The position numbers were made by a program, and so were the translations under genes. Below the pieces are notes generated by a model. The model was not told the DNA's origin. It ran no database searches and was given only the letters and a program-made list of their open reading frames with translations. A stretch of DNA of 64,000 nt from Moheibacter sediminis. GTDB taxonomy: Bacteria > Bacteroidota > Bacteroidia > Flavobacteriales > Weeksellaceae. The stretch lies in contig NZ_FWXS01000011.1 in assembly GCF_900176425.1 (NCBI RefSeq), positions 1-64,000 on the forward strand, given 5' to 3'. The stretch's first letter is position 1; every line of letters starts with the position of its first letter. Positions 53,223 to 61,502 of this stretch are shown piece after piece.

Positions 53223-54992
53223 GTGAAATCCCTTCAATCTTTAAATAAATATCTCTGGAAATACAAGTGGAAAATGATAGCCGGATTTGGACTCATCATT
53301 CTTTCCAACCTCATTTCCATCTATTCCATTGACTTCGTCGGTAAAGCAATTGATGATATAGAAAAAATCCTTACCGGTTTTGGTACAGGCGAAGTGACAG
53401 ATATGTCCATCGTAAAACGTGGATTATTATACGCTGCGCTGATGTTTATCGGACTGAAATTACTTTCCGGACTATTGACTGTAGGTGTTCGTTTGATGAT
53501 CATTGCTACTTCCCGACACATAGAATATGATTTAAAAAATGACATTTATGATCATTACCAAAAACTTTCTCTTTCATTTTACAAAAAAAATAAAACGGGA
53601 GATTTAATGAATCGTATCACCGAAGATGTTGCATTTGTTAGACAATACTTAGGGCCCGGAATCATGTATCCAATCAACTTAATTTCAACAGCGACCATCT
53701 TACTGGTTTTTATGATTGATATCGATTGGAAATTGACTTTGTACACTTTAGGCCCCTTGCCTATTTTATCATTTTTAATTTACAAAGTTGCATCCACAAT
53801 TAATAAAAAAAGTAAGTCTGTTCAGGAACAGCAATCCCATATTTCATCTATTGTACAAGATACTTTTTCCGGAATCCGTGTTATAAAGTCATTTAATACG
53901 GAAACCACAACTGAAGACAATTACGAAAAGGAGGCTGCCGAATACGAAAAAAGAGCGCTTTCTCTTGCACAGACCGAAGCCTATTTTGGGCCTTTGATGA
54001 TTTTGATTGTCGGCGTGAGTAATTTGCTGATTTTGTATATGGGAGGAGTCCGTTATTATGAAGGTAAGTTGAGCATCGGTGTAGTTGCGCAATATTTCAT
54101 GTATCTGAATATGTTGATTTGGCCCTTTACTGCTTTAGGCTGGGTGACCATGTTGGTACAGCGTGCAGAAGCTTCTATGTTTAGGATTAATGAATTTCTG
54201 AAAGAAAAACCTGAAATCGAAAATCAAATCGAAAAAGAAACGCCGATTCAGGGAAAAATTGAATTCAGAAATGTAAGTTTCATTTATGAAAATACTGGAA
54301 TTGAAGCTTTGAAAAATGTTTCATTTACAGTCGAAAAAGGAAAATCCTTGGCAATCATGGGACGAACCGGTTCTGGTAAATCTACGATTGCTTTGCTCCT
54401 CGCAAGATTATTGCAACCTTCTTCAGGAGAAATATTCATCGATGACGTTCCTTATGAAAATCTGAATTTGAATTCGCTGCGTGATGCGATTGGATTTGTT
54501 CCGCAGGAAGCATTTTTATTTTCTGATACGATTGCACACAATATTTTATTTGGTGTAAATGATTCTGAAAAAGGTCAATCCGATGCCGAAAAATATGCGC
54601 AAAAAGCTGCCGTTCACAATAATATTATGGGATTTAAAGAACGTTATGAAACCATTTTAGGTGAGCGCGGCGTCACACTTTCGGGCGGACAAAAACAAAG
54701 AATTTCCATTGCGCGGGCATTGATTAAAGAACCTGAAATTTTGGTTTTTGATGATTCTCTTTCTGCTGTGGATACAGAAACGGAAGAAGAAATCCTTCAA
54801 AATTTACAAAGTGAACTCAATCAAAAAACGACTTTAATTATCACACACCGCATTTCTTCTGCTAAAAATGCTGATTACATTTTGGTATTGGATAATGGGA
54901 GAATTGCTGAATTTGGCAAACATTCTGAACTTGTTTCTAAAGAAGGTGTTTATTTCTCATTGGTTCAAAAACAACTAGTTGAGTTAGATTAA
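53223..54992 (+). CDS. ABC exporter half-transporter (membrane and ATPase domains fused)
   Basis: A 589-residue type IV exporter. Six membrane helices (about 15-320) precede the ATPase domain with Walker A GRTGSGKST (380-388), signature LSGGQKQR and Walker B ending VFDDSLSAVD. The second acidic residue is Asp rather than the catalytic Glu, as in MdlA-type subunits, which suggests it works as one half of a heterodimer. No partner is next to it. The substrate is unknown. The start is GTG at 53223. Confidence 0.9.
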   Translation: MKSLQSLNKYLWKYKWKMIAGFGLIILSNLISIYSIDFVGKAIDDIEKILTGFGTGEVTDMSIVKRGLLYAALMFIGLKLLSGLLTVGVRLMIIATSRHIEYDLKNDIYDHYQKLSLSFYKKNKTGDLMNRITEDVAFVRQYLGPGIMYPINLISTATILLVFMIDIDWKLTLYTLGPLPILSFLIYKVASTINKKSKSVQEQQSHISSIVQDTFSGIRVIKSFNTETTTEDNYEKEAAEYEKRALSLAQTEAYFGPLMILIVGVSNLLILYMGGVRYYEGKLSIGVVAQYFMYLNMLIWPFTALGWVTMLVQRAEASMFRINEFLKEKPEIENQIEKETPIQGKIEFRNVSFIYENTGIEALKNVSFTVEKGKSLAIMGRTGSGKSTIALLLARLLQPSSGEIFIDDVPYENLNLNSLRDAIGFVPQEAFLFSDTIAHNILFGVNDSEKGQSDAEKYAQKAAVHNNIMGFKERYETILGERGVTLSGGQKQRISIARALIKEPEILVFDDSLSAVDTETEEEILQNLQSELNQKTTLIITHRISSAKNADYILVLDNGRIAEFGKHSELVSKEGVYFSLVQKQLVELD

Positions 54993-55036
54993 AGCAATTC
55001 TGAAGGGAATTTAAATCAAAAAGTTTATCACAAAAA

Positions 55037-55066
55037 TTGCCATTTAAGGTTTTTTTTATAGATTTG
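55037..55066 (+). promoter_or_regulatory. Bacteroidota-type promoter of the PUR-domain gene
   Basis: TTG (55037-55039), 19 nt, then TAGATTTG (55059-55066): a full match to TTG-N17-23-TAnnTTTG. The gene starts 32 nt later. Confidence 0.6.
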
Positions 55067-55098
55067 TTAGCAAAGTATTAACACTTCTTAATAAATAC

Positions 55099-55482
55099 AT
55101 GATGAGCGACAATGAAAACTTTGACAGGATGGATGGGGATGGCATCTATTCTAAAGTGTTGAGAGCGGGCCGAAGGACTTATTTTTTTGATGTGAGAGAA
55201 ACGCGCGCCGGAGACTATTACCTCACAGTTACAGAAAGCAAAAAGAACACAAACGAGGACGGTTCTTTCTTCTACAAAAAACACAAAATCTACCTCTACA
55301 AAGAAGACTTTGGAAAATTCCGCGACATCTTGGATGAAATTACAGAATTTGTAGTAAATGAAAAAGGTGAAGAAGTGATTTCAGAACGTCATCAGAAAAA
55401 TTTCGAAACACCGACAACTGCTAACTCTGAAACAAAAACAGGAACTGAATCTTTTACTGATGTAGATTTTGACGATATTTAA
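55099..55482 (+). CDS. PUR-family DNA/RNA-binding protein (DUF3276)
   Basis: A 127-residue protein. The core (about 15-90) reads IYSKVLRAGRRTYFFDVRETRAGDYYLTVTES and KHKIYLYKEDFGKFRD, the PUR-alpha fold found in Bacteroidota and in Borrelia BpuR, which binds single-stranded DNA and RNA. An acidic, probably disordered tail follows. Two adjacent ATGs (55099, 55102) are possible. The stop overlaps the convergent lipoprotein gene by 4 nt. Confidence 0.88.
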   Translation: MMSDNENFDRMDGDGIYSKVLRAGRRTYFFDVRETRAGDYYLTVTESKKNTNEDGSFFYKKHKIYLYKEDFGKFRDILDEITEFVVNEKGEEVISERHQKNFETPTTANSETKTGTESFTDVDFDDI

Positions 55483-56015
55483 TATTGTAATCGCCCTTCA
55501 AAATAAGCATTCAGAATTTGTCCGCTGAAAGTTCGTAAACGCACTTCAAAAAAATAGATATCACCGGAATATAATTGTATTCTGACCTGTCCGTCAACAA
55601 ATGAATTATCGGACACATTAAATCCGTAAGAGGTTATGTTTCCATTGTACAAAATCACATCTTCGTAATAAACTGCGTAGTCTAAAGTTTTGGGAGGTAA
55701 AATCATATCATAAATCCCGTCCAATGGTGCGCCAAATGGACGGAAAACCTCCAAGTATAAATATGCATCTGAATGTGCATTGCCATAACCAATGAATTCT
55801 TCCGACAAAATCAAAGCCCAAACTTCACCATTCTGAATATTTGTTCTTTTGTAAAAATCCGCATATGTCAAAGGAATCGTAATACCATCAAAAGAAACCC
55901 GGCCTTCGTTATGGTAATTTCCACCACCATTTGAAAAATCATCGTCTGAACTGATACATGAAACTGTAAAAACAGCTAAAAGCAAAATGGGTAGAATTCT
56001 GAATATTTTTTTCAT
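55479..56015 (-). CDS. Hypothetical lipoprotein
   Basis: A 178-residue protein from the ATG at 56015 (a TTG two codons upstream is less likely). The lipobox ends VSC (Cys20), followed by ISSDDD and a glycine/asparagine tether. The mature part alternates short beta-strand-like stretches with aromatics and has no family signature I can name. It ends 4 nt inside the convergent PUR gene. Confidence 0.65.
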   Translation of the reverse strand: MKKIFRILPILLLAVFTVSCISSDDDFSNGGGNYHNEGRVSFDGITIPLTYADFYKRTNIQNGEVWALILSEEFIGYGNAHSDAYLYLEVFRPFGAPLDGIYDMILPPKTLDYAVYYEDVILYNGNITSYGFNVSDNSFVDGQVRIQLYSGDIYFFEVRLRTFSGQILNAYFEGRLQY

Positions 56016-56037
56016 AGTCAAAAATTTCTGTAAAAAG

Positions 56038-56066
56038 AAAAACCTTTCAATTGATGAAAGGTTTTT
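56038..56066 (-). terminator. Terminator after the CdsZ-like gene
   Basis: A 12-bp stem AAAAACCTTTCA (56038-56049) / TGAAAGGTTTTT (56055-56066) with a 5-nt loop. On the minus strand TTTTTC follows. Confidence 0.8.
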
Positions 56067-56086
56067 GCTTATGATTTTATAATTTT

Positions 56087-56872
56087 TTAACCTTTTAACA
56101 AGGCTTCAATTTTCTCTTTTTCTTCTTGAGCCAATTCTCCGTCAACCAAGATACGACCACTGTGCTCATCACTGATGATTTTTTTGCGCTGGGCTATATC
56201 CATTTGTCTTTGCGGCGGAATAGTGAAGAATGAACCCACAGAAGCATCTCTGTGAACGGGAACTACAGCCAATCCGTTTTTCACATTAGAGCGGATTCTT
56301 TTGTAAGCATTCAAAAGTCTTTCGTCCAATGCTAATGAAAATTCTTCTGATTTTTTCAATAAAAATTCTTCTTCCTTTTCAGTTTCTTTTACAATCGCAT
56401 CCAACTCAGATTTTTTATGACCCAAATGGTTTTTCATACCATCCAATTTAGAAGTAGCTTCTTCTTTCACCTGATTTTTGTGATCGATTTTTGCACCGAA
56501 TTCTTTGATTCTTTTTTCAGACAATTGGATTTCTAACTCCTGATATTCAACTTCTTTTGATAAAGAATCAAATTCACGGTTATTGCGAACATTGTCTTGT
56601 TGCTTCGTGTATTTTTTCATCAAAGCCTCAGAATTTTTGATGGCTTCTTTTTTCAATTTGATTTCAGCATCCAATTCAGCGATTTCTTCGTCGATTTTGC
56701 TGATTCTGGTTTCCATCTGTACCACATCATCACTCAAATCTTCAACTTCCAAAGGAAGTTCACCACGTGTGTTTCTGATCTCGTCCAGACGTGAATCAAT
56801 CAATTGTAAATCGTATAGTGCGCGAAGTTTTTCTTCTACACTTGCTTCTTTTTGTTGAACTATTTTTGCCAT
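56087..56872 (-). CDS. CdsZ/CT398-like coiled-coil protein without zinc-ribbon cysteines
   Basis: A 261-residue protein. A long coiled coil (about 10-175) precedes a C-terminal block IPPQRQMDI...KKIISDEHSGRILVDGEL that aligns with the C4 zinc ribbon of the CT398/CdsZ family. The four zinc cysteines are all missing: the first pair region reads ASVGSF and the second SDEHSG. The fold may persist without metal. The family has been linked to secretion in Chlamydia; here the role is unknown. It forms an operon with nif3 (3-nt gap). Confidence 0.82.
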   Translation of the reverse strand: MAKIVQQKEASVEEKLRALYDLQLIDSRLDEIRNTRGELPLEVEDLSDDVVQMETRISKIDEEIAELDAEIKLKKEAIKNSEALMKKYTKQQDNVRNNREFDSLSKEVEYQELEIQLSEKRIKEFGAKIDHKNQVKEEATSKLDGMKNHLGHKKSELDAIVKETEKEEEFLLKKSEEFSLALDERLLNAYKRIRSNVKNGLAVVPVHRDASVGSFFTIPPQRQMDIAQRKKIISDEHSGRILVDGELAQEEKEKIEALLKG

Positions 56873-56875
56873 ATT

Positions 56876-57970
56876 TTAATTGTAAACAACAGGATTGGTA
56901 TTAATCTCTGAATTTAGGACTGCAAAATTAGGAAATTTTTCTGATAGATAAGCAGTTAATAAATTTTTAGTGAATTGTTCCGATTCATAATGTCCGATAT
57001 CTGTAAGCAGAATTTGATTTTCGGCTTCGAAAAAATTATGGTATTTCAAATCAGCCGTTACAAAAACATCTGCTCCTGCCCTTTTTGCATCAGCAATCGC
57101 AAAACTTCCCGACCCGCCTAATACTGCGATTCTCTTTACTTTTTTATTTAATAATTTTGAATGACGGATGCATTCGGTATTCATTTTATCTTTTAAATAT
57201 TTGAAAAATTCTTCTTCTGAAATTTCATTTTCCAATTCGCCGACTATTCCGATTCCGATGGTTTGATTTAAATTTTCCAATGAAAAAATTTCATAAGCAA
57301 CTTCTTCATAAGGGTGATTTTCTTTTAACGAATTCAAAATCTGACTTTGCAAATGTTTGTTGAAAATTACACTGATTCTGATTTCAGATTCGAAATGCTT
57401 TTTACCTATTTCTCCTACAAAAGGATTTGCATTTTCGCCTGCTCGGAAAGTTCCCGTTCCTTCCAAATTGAAACTACAATTGTCATAATCACCTATCGAA
57501 CCCGCTCCAGCAGAGAAAAGTGCATTTCTAATTTTTTCTGCATTTTCGGTTGGAACATACGTCACCAAATGACGCAAAGTATCTTTTTGAGGAATGAGAA
57601 TTTTTGTGTTTTTTAAATTTAATTGTTTTGCAATTTGATAATTCACACCCAATTCTGAATTATCCAAAGCGGTATGTGTCGCATAAATGTTGATGTCATT
57701 TTTGATGGCAAGCTGTACCACACGCTCTACATAATTTTTCCCGGTAATTTTTTTCATTCCCGAAAAAATGATCGGATGGAAGCTCACAATCAGATTAGCA
57801 CCTTTTTCGATGGCTTCCTGCACCACTTCTTCCGTTGTGTCAAGCGTTACCAACACTTTTGAAATTTCGGCATTTGTATCACCCACTAACAGTCCTACAT
57901 TATCAAAATCTTCTGCGTATACAAGCGGTGCGAGTTTTTCGAGTTCGTTTGTGATATCTGAAAGTTTCAT
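56876..57970 (-). CDS. Nif3-like dinuclear metal-centre protein
   Basis: A 364-residue Nif3/YqfO protein. Metal-binding residues occur in SFHPIIF, ATHTALDN and the C-terminal DIGHYESEQF. A PII-like insert (about 125-225) distinguishes it from the short YbgI type. It forms hexamers; sometimes named GTP cyclohydrolase I type 2, but activity is not settled. It precedes the CdsZ-like gene by 3 nt. Confidence 0.9.
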   Translation of the reverse strand: MKLSDITNELEKLAPLVYAEDFDNVGLLVGDTNAEISKVLVTLDTTEEVVQEAIEKGANLIVSFHPIIFSGMKKITGKNYVERVVQLAIKNDINIYATHTALDNSELGVNYQIAKQLNLKNTKILIPQKDTLRHLVTYVPTENAEKIRNALFSAGAGSIGDYDNCSFNLEGTGTFRAGENANPFVGEIGKKHFESEIRISVIFNKHLQSQILNSLKENHPYEEVAYEIFSLENLNQTIGIGIVGELENEISEEEFFKYLKDKMNTECIRHSKLLNKKVKRIAVLGGSGSFAIADAKRAGADVFVTADLKYHNFFEAENQILLTDIGHYESEQFTKNLLTAYLSEKFPNFAVLNSEINTNPVVYN

Positions 57971-57982
57971 TTATTATATTTG
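57949..57982 (+). promoter_or_regulatory. Possible promoter of the thioredoxin-like lipoprotein gene
   Basis: TTG (57949-57951), 23 nt, then TATATTTG (57975-57982), at the upper limit of the usual spacing. The ATG follows 26 nt later. The TTG lies inside the divergent nif3 gene. Confidence 0.4.
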
Positions 57983-58008
57983 TTAGATATGCAATTTATA
58001 TAATTTTA

Positions 58009-58560
58009 ATGGACAAACTTAAACTACTTTCTTCAATTATCTTTTGTATATTTCTGAATAGTTGTACAATCCAAGGTTTAACCAATGATTATGGAAAATT
58101 AACCAATGGACAAAAGTCTTTGATTTTACCTCTTAAAAGCTTTGAAAATTTAGAAAATGGAAAAATCTATTCTTTAAATTCAACGCAATTAAAAGAAGAA
58201 TTACAGAAACACCCAAAATCAATCGTTTATGTTTTTACAAATGGATGTAAAACAAAACATTGCTTACCTACGAACATTTATAAAAGCTATGCCGAAGCAA
58301 ACAATTATAAATTATTTTTGGTAATGAATGGTTATGCAAATCTGGATGAAACATTAGATCAAATGGCTGAATTACCATATTATTCTATTGACAATGAATT
58401 TTACGGAGTTTCCAATCGAAATAAATACACTACTTACTTTGAAAATGAATTGATGAATTTACCTAAGGATTATAAACACAAAGAATATCTTGGAAACTTA
58501 TTTTTCTTTGAAAAAGGAGAATTCAAGAATGTTTATATAGAATTACCTAAAGTTAATTGA
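58009..58560 (+). CDS. Hypothetical lipoprotein, possibly thioredoxin-like
   Basis: A 183-residue protein. The lipobox ends LNSC (Cys19). The central segment KSIVYVFTNGCKTKHCLP (C81, C86) followed by a helix and LFLVMNGYAN resembles the beta-alpha-beta start of a thioredoxin fold, but the cysteines are spaced CxxxxC, not CxxC. So a redox role is only a guess. It is A+T-rich and sits alone between nif3 and the cyclophilin-FKBP operon, bounded by its own promoter-like sequence and a terminator. Confidence 0.6.
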   Translation: MDKLKLLSSIIFCIFLNSCTIQGLTNDYGKLTNGQKSLILPLKSFENLENGKIYSLNSTQLKEELQKHPKSIVYVFTNGCKTKHCLPTNIYKSYAEANNYKLFLVMNGYANLDETLDQMAELPYYSIDNEFYGVSNRNKYTTYFENELMNLPKDYKHKEYLGNLFFFEKGEFKNVYIELPKVN

Positions 58561-58567
58561 AATAAAA

Positions 58568-58600
58568 AAACCTGTCAGGATTTTGAATCAAGACAGGTTT
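58568..58600. terminator. Bidirectional terminator
   Basis: A 9-bp stem AAACCTGTC (58568-58576) / GACAGGTTT (58592-58600). A run of A on its left gives seven U for the minus-strand cyclophilin-FKBP transcript; it also follows the plus-strand lipoprotein gene. Confidence 0.8.
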
Positions 58601-58620
58601 GTAAATTATAATTCAAATAA

Positions 58621-59697
58621 TTAATCCAAAATTTCCATATCGAAATACAAAGTTGCGTTAGGTGGAATTACCCCTCCTGCTCCTTGTGGTCCGTAACCCA
58701 AATCCGGAGGAATGATTAAAAATACTTTTGTTCCTTTTTTAAATAAAGTCAAAGCTTCCATCCATCCCTGAATCAAACCTGTGATTCCTACTTGCGCTTC
58801 CAATGGTTGGTCTCTGTCAAATGAAGAATCCAATTTTTTACCGTCTGCTAAACGCAAAGTATAATGAACCTGCAGGTTGTCGCCATGTACCGGCATCGCT
58901 CCTGTTCCTTCTTTTTCAATTACATATTTCAAGCCCGATTCAGTTGACTGTGCTTTTGCAGTCAAATCTTTCTGACGTTGAATTTCTGTGCTCAATTCGG
59001 CTTTTTCCTTTTTTTCTATTTCTTCAATTTTAGCCTTGTGGTTGGCCTGAGCCTGATCAAAAGCTTTTCCCCCATCGTAATTTTTGTATTTATCACCTTT
59101 TTTGATGATGTAAACGTGGTTGATAACGATATCTTCTTTCGGACGGTCTTGTGGTCCTTTTTCTACATTTGCTATGGTGTCAATCACTTCAATTCCATCT
59201 ACAACTTGTCCGAAAATCGTATGGCGACCGTCTAACCAAGGTGTCGGAACTTCCGTGATGAAAAACTGGCTTCCGTTTGTCGCAGGACCTGAATTGGCCA
59301 TAGACAGAATTCCTTTTTTATCGTGCTTTTTATCTGAAAAAAATTCATCTTCGAAATCATAACCCGGTCCACCCGTACCTTTTCCGTCCGGATCACCGCC
59401 CTGAATCATAAAATCTTTGATCACACGGTGAAAAACAATCCCATCGTAGAATGGAGTTCCCAATGGTTTCGCTTCATTTTTTTTGGTTCCCTCAGCCAAA
59501 CCTACAAAGTTTGCAACGGTAAGCGGCGCATCTTCCTCATAGAGTTCTATGGTCATATTCCCTTTGCTGGTTTCCATTTGGGCGTATAAGCCGTCTTTTA
59601 AATTTTTGTATTCTTCTTTACTCATTGATTGTGGTATTTTGACAGAACAGCTTGCCAAAACGGCTGAGACTGTCAGGATTGATATAATTTTCTTCAT
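58621..59697 (-). CDS. Lipoprotein with fused cyclophilin and FKBP prolyl isomerase domains
   Basis: A 358-residue protein with a lipobox LASC (Cys17). The cyclophilin domain (about 36-200) has FHRVI (89-93, catalytic R91), MIQGGDP, NGSQFFI and LDGRHTIFG. A charged Lys/Glu helix (201-250) links it to an FKBP domain (about 255-358) with VHYTLRLADGKKLDSSFD, GWMEAL and GYGPQGAGGVIPPNATL. Dual immunophilins of the FCBP type have been described, including from Flavobacterium. It should catalyse proline isomerisation of envelope proteins. It is 12 nt downstream of gldI. Confidence 0.92.
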   Translation of the reverse strand: MKKIISILTVSAVLASCSVKIPQSMSKEEYKNLKDGLYAQMETSKGNMTIELYEEDAPLTVANFVGLAEGTKKNEAKPLGTPFYDGIVFHRVIKDFMIQGGDPDGKGTGGPGYDFEDEFFSDKKHDKKGILSMANSGPATNGSQFFITEVPTPWLDGRHTIFGQVVDGIEVIDTIANVEKGPQDRPKEDIVINHVYIIKKGDKYKNYDGGKAFDQAQANHKAKIEEIEKKEKAELSTEIQRQKDLTAKAQSTESGLKYVIEKEGTGAMPVHGDNLQVHYTLRLADGKKLDSSFDRDQPLEAQVGITGLIQGWMEALTLFKKGTKVFLIIPPDLGYGPQGAGGVIPPNATLYFDMEILD

Positions 59698-59709
59698 TTC
59701 TATTTAGTA

Positions 59710-60252
59710 TTAATTCTTAGGATTTTGTTTTGCTGATTTCTTTATATCTAAAACTTTGACTTTAAAAATCAAAGGTGCATTTCCGCCGACTCTGTCTCGG
59801 TCGCCATAACCTCCAAAAGCCAAAAATGAGGGATACAATGCGGTGGCTGAATCACCTTTTTCGATCAATTGCAAAGTCACGTGCAATCCACGCGGCAAAT
59901 CTTCTTTGCCCAAAATGGCATCATTTATTCCCAATTCTTTTTTGGAATAAACCACATTGTTGTCGAAATCCAACACTTCATATTCATACTTCACATAATC
60001 ACCTCCTTTCGCCATCGTTTCGGTGTATTGAGCAGAATTTGAAATCCAAAATCCGAAATTGGTTTTGGAATAGTTAACTCCGGTACTGTCAATGTAATTT
60101 TTAATGAGTTGGTTATCTTCTTCGAGAATTTCTTTATTTCGGTCTTGTGAAAATTTCATGAATTCGTCTTTGTCATAATCGACAGGATATTGCACCACTT
60201 TGCTTTTGCAGGCGGTAAATAAGAAAATTGAGACAATTAATAAACGAATCAT
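59710..60252 (-). CDS. gldI: Gliding-motility-type FKBP lipoprotein GldI
   Basis: A 180-residue lipoprotein (lipobox FTAC, Cys15) with a C-terminal FKBP-like domain (about 75-170): GDYVKYEYEVLDFDNNVVYS and FGGYGDRDRVGGNAPLIFKVKVL. In Flavobacterium johnsoniae GldI is needed for gliding, probably by helping to fold envelope proteins. The start overlaps the nrnA stop by 4 nt. Its presence fits a T9SS-bearing organism but does not prove that it glides. Confidence 0.85.
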   Translation of the reverse strand: MIRLLIVSIFLFTACKSKVVQYPVDYDKDEFMKFSQDRNKEILEEDNQLIKNYIDSTGVNYSKTNFGFWISNSAQYTETMAKGGDYVKYEYEVLDFDNNVVYSKKELGINDAILGKEDLPRGLHVTLQLIEKGDSATALYPSFLAFGGYGDRDRVGGNAPLIFKVKVLDIKKSAKQNPKN

Positions 60253-61271
60253 ATTTCTACTTGTTCTAGTTCTTCTTTGTAAAGATGCAATAATTCCTGA
60301 AATTTCTGAAGGGTTTCTTCCATGCTCAAATCAGACTTTCCACCTGCGGCATTAACGTGTCCGCCGCCGCTAAAATGTTCTCTGGCAAATGAATTTACGT
60401 CGAAATTCCCTTTAGATCTAAACGAAATTTTGATGAAATCATTTTGCTGATCTTCAATAAAAATGACTGAAAACACAAAATTATTTAAACCTAAACCAAA
60501 ATTAACGAAACCTTCTGTATCGCCTTTTTGGGAATTATATTCTAATTGTTGTTTTCGGGTAAGCAACATATAAGCTGTTCTGAATTCTGGAAATGTTTCC
60601 ATCGAATTCAAAGCCAATCCCAATAATTTCATACGGGTTGGAGATTGTGTATCGAAAACATTGTTGTAAATCTTGTCGATTTCGATGCCTCTATCGTGTA
60701 ATTCTGCAACAACTCGGTGTGTGGAAGCAGCAGTATTTCTGAATCTGAAGTTGCCGGTATCGGTCATAATTCCAGTGTAGATGCATTCGGATATTGTTTT
60801 GTCAATTAAATCCAAATGACCCATTTTTTCGATAAAATTGTACACCATCTGACAAGTTGCCGGCATCATGGTATCGGAATACATAAAATCAAACTGGTCG
60901 GGTTCCTGGTGGTGGTCGATGAGGATTTTAGGGACGCGTGAACGCTGTACCCAATCACCTACTTCGTCAATTCTTCCGAACGAATTGAAATCGAGAATGA
61001 AAATGAGGTCTGCATTTTCTACAAGGACTCTTGCTTTGGAGGGTTTGTATTCGGCGATGTTGATTTTCTTAGCGCCGTCCATCCATTTTAGAAATTTAGG
61101 AAAATCGTTGGGAGCGATGATTTCGCACTCATGTCCGAGTTTTGTAAGATAATGGGACATGGCAAGTGTGGAACCGATAGCATCACCATCCGGATTTCGG
61201 TGCGGAAGTATAACAATTTTTTTGGGCTGCGCCAATAGTTCTTTGAGTTCTTCGAAACGATTCATTTCCAT
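60249..61271 (-). CDS. nrnA: DHH-family phosphoesterase (NrnA-type oligoribonuclease/pAp phosphatase)
   Basis: A 340-residue enzyme from the ATG at 61271; the longer frame to 61340 runs through the promoter. It shows HRNPDGDAIGS, the LDFNSFGR block, the DHH motif LIDHHQEPD, DTGNFRFR, and the DHHA1 signature GGGHVNAAGG. Such proteins degrade nanoRNAs and 3'-phosphoadenosine 5'-phosphate. It leads the operon with gldI and the cyclophilin-FKBP gene. Confidence 0.9.
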   Translation of the reverse strand: MEMNRFEELKELLAQPKKIVILPHRNPDGDAIGSTLAMSHYLTKLGHECEIIAPNDFPKFLKWMDGAKKINIAEYKPSKARVLVENADLIFILDFNSFGRIDEVGDWVQRSRVPKILIDHHQEPDQFDFMYSDTMMPATCQMVYNFIEKMGHLDLIDKTISECIYTGIMTDTGNFRFRNTAASTHRVVAELHDRGIEIDKIYNNVFDTQSPTRMKLLGLALNSMETFPEFRTAYMLLTRKQQLEYNSQKGDTEGFVNFGLGLNNFVFSVIFIEDQQNDFIKISFRSKGNFDVNSFAREHFSGGGHVNAAGGKSDLSMEETLQKFQELLHLYKEELEQVEI

Positions 61272-61277
61272 AGTCTG

Positions 61278-61308
61278 CGAAGATATAGGTTTCGAGAGAA
61301 TTGTACAA
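61278..61308 (-). promoter_or_regulatory. Possible promoter of the nrnA-gldI operon
   Basis: On the minus strand TTG (plus-strand 61306-61308), 20 nt, then TATCTTCG (61278-61285), one mismatch from TAnnTTTG. The ATG at 61271 begins 7 nt later, so the leader would be very short. Confidence 0.4.
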
Positions 61309-61490
61309 GTGAGAGAACACGAAGGGGGATTTTGGTACATAAAACTTCAAAATTTTCCAATTTTATTTTATTACATATTTCTATGCATGATTCCCTCTTA
61401 AAAATATGCATATGTTATCCTTTTTTAGTTCATCGCCTTTAAATTTTGACAAATCAACTTATAAAGAATTTAGTGTTCGAATTAATCAGT

Positions 61491-61498
61491 TATTTTTG
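61491..61498 (+). promoter_or_regulatory. -7 element (TATTTTTG) abutting the menA start
   Basis: TATTTTTG fits TAnnTTTG, and the ATG begins at 61503, 5 nt past its last base. No TTG at the expected -33 distance. Confidence 0.38.
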
Positions 61499-61502
61499 TG
61501 AT

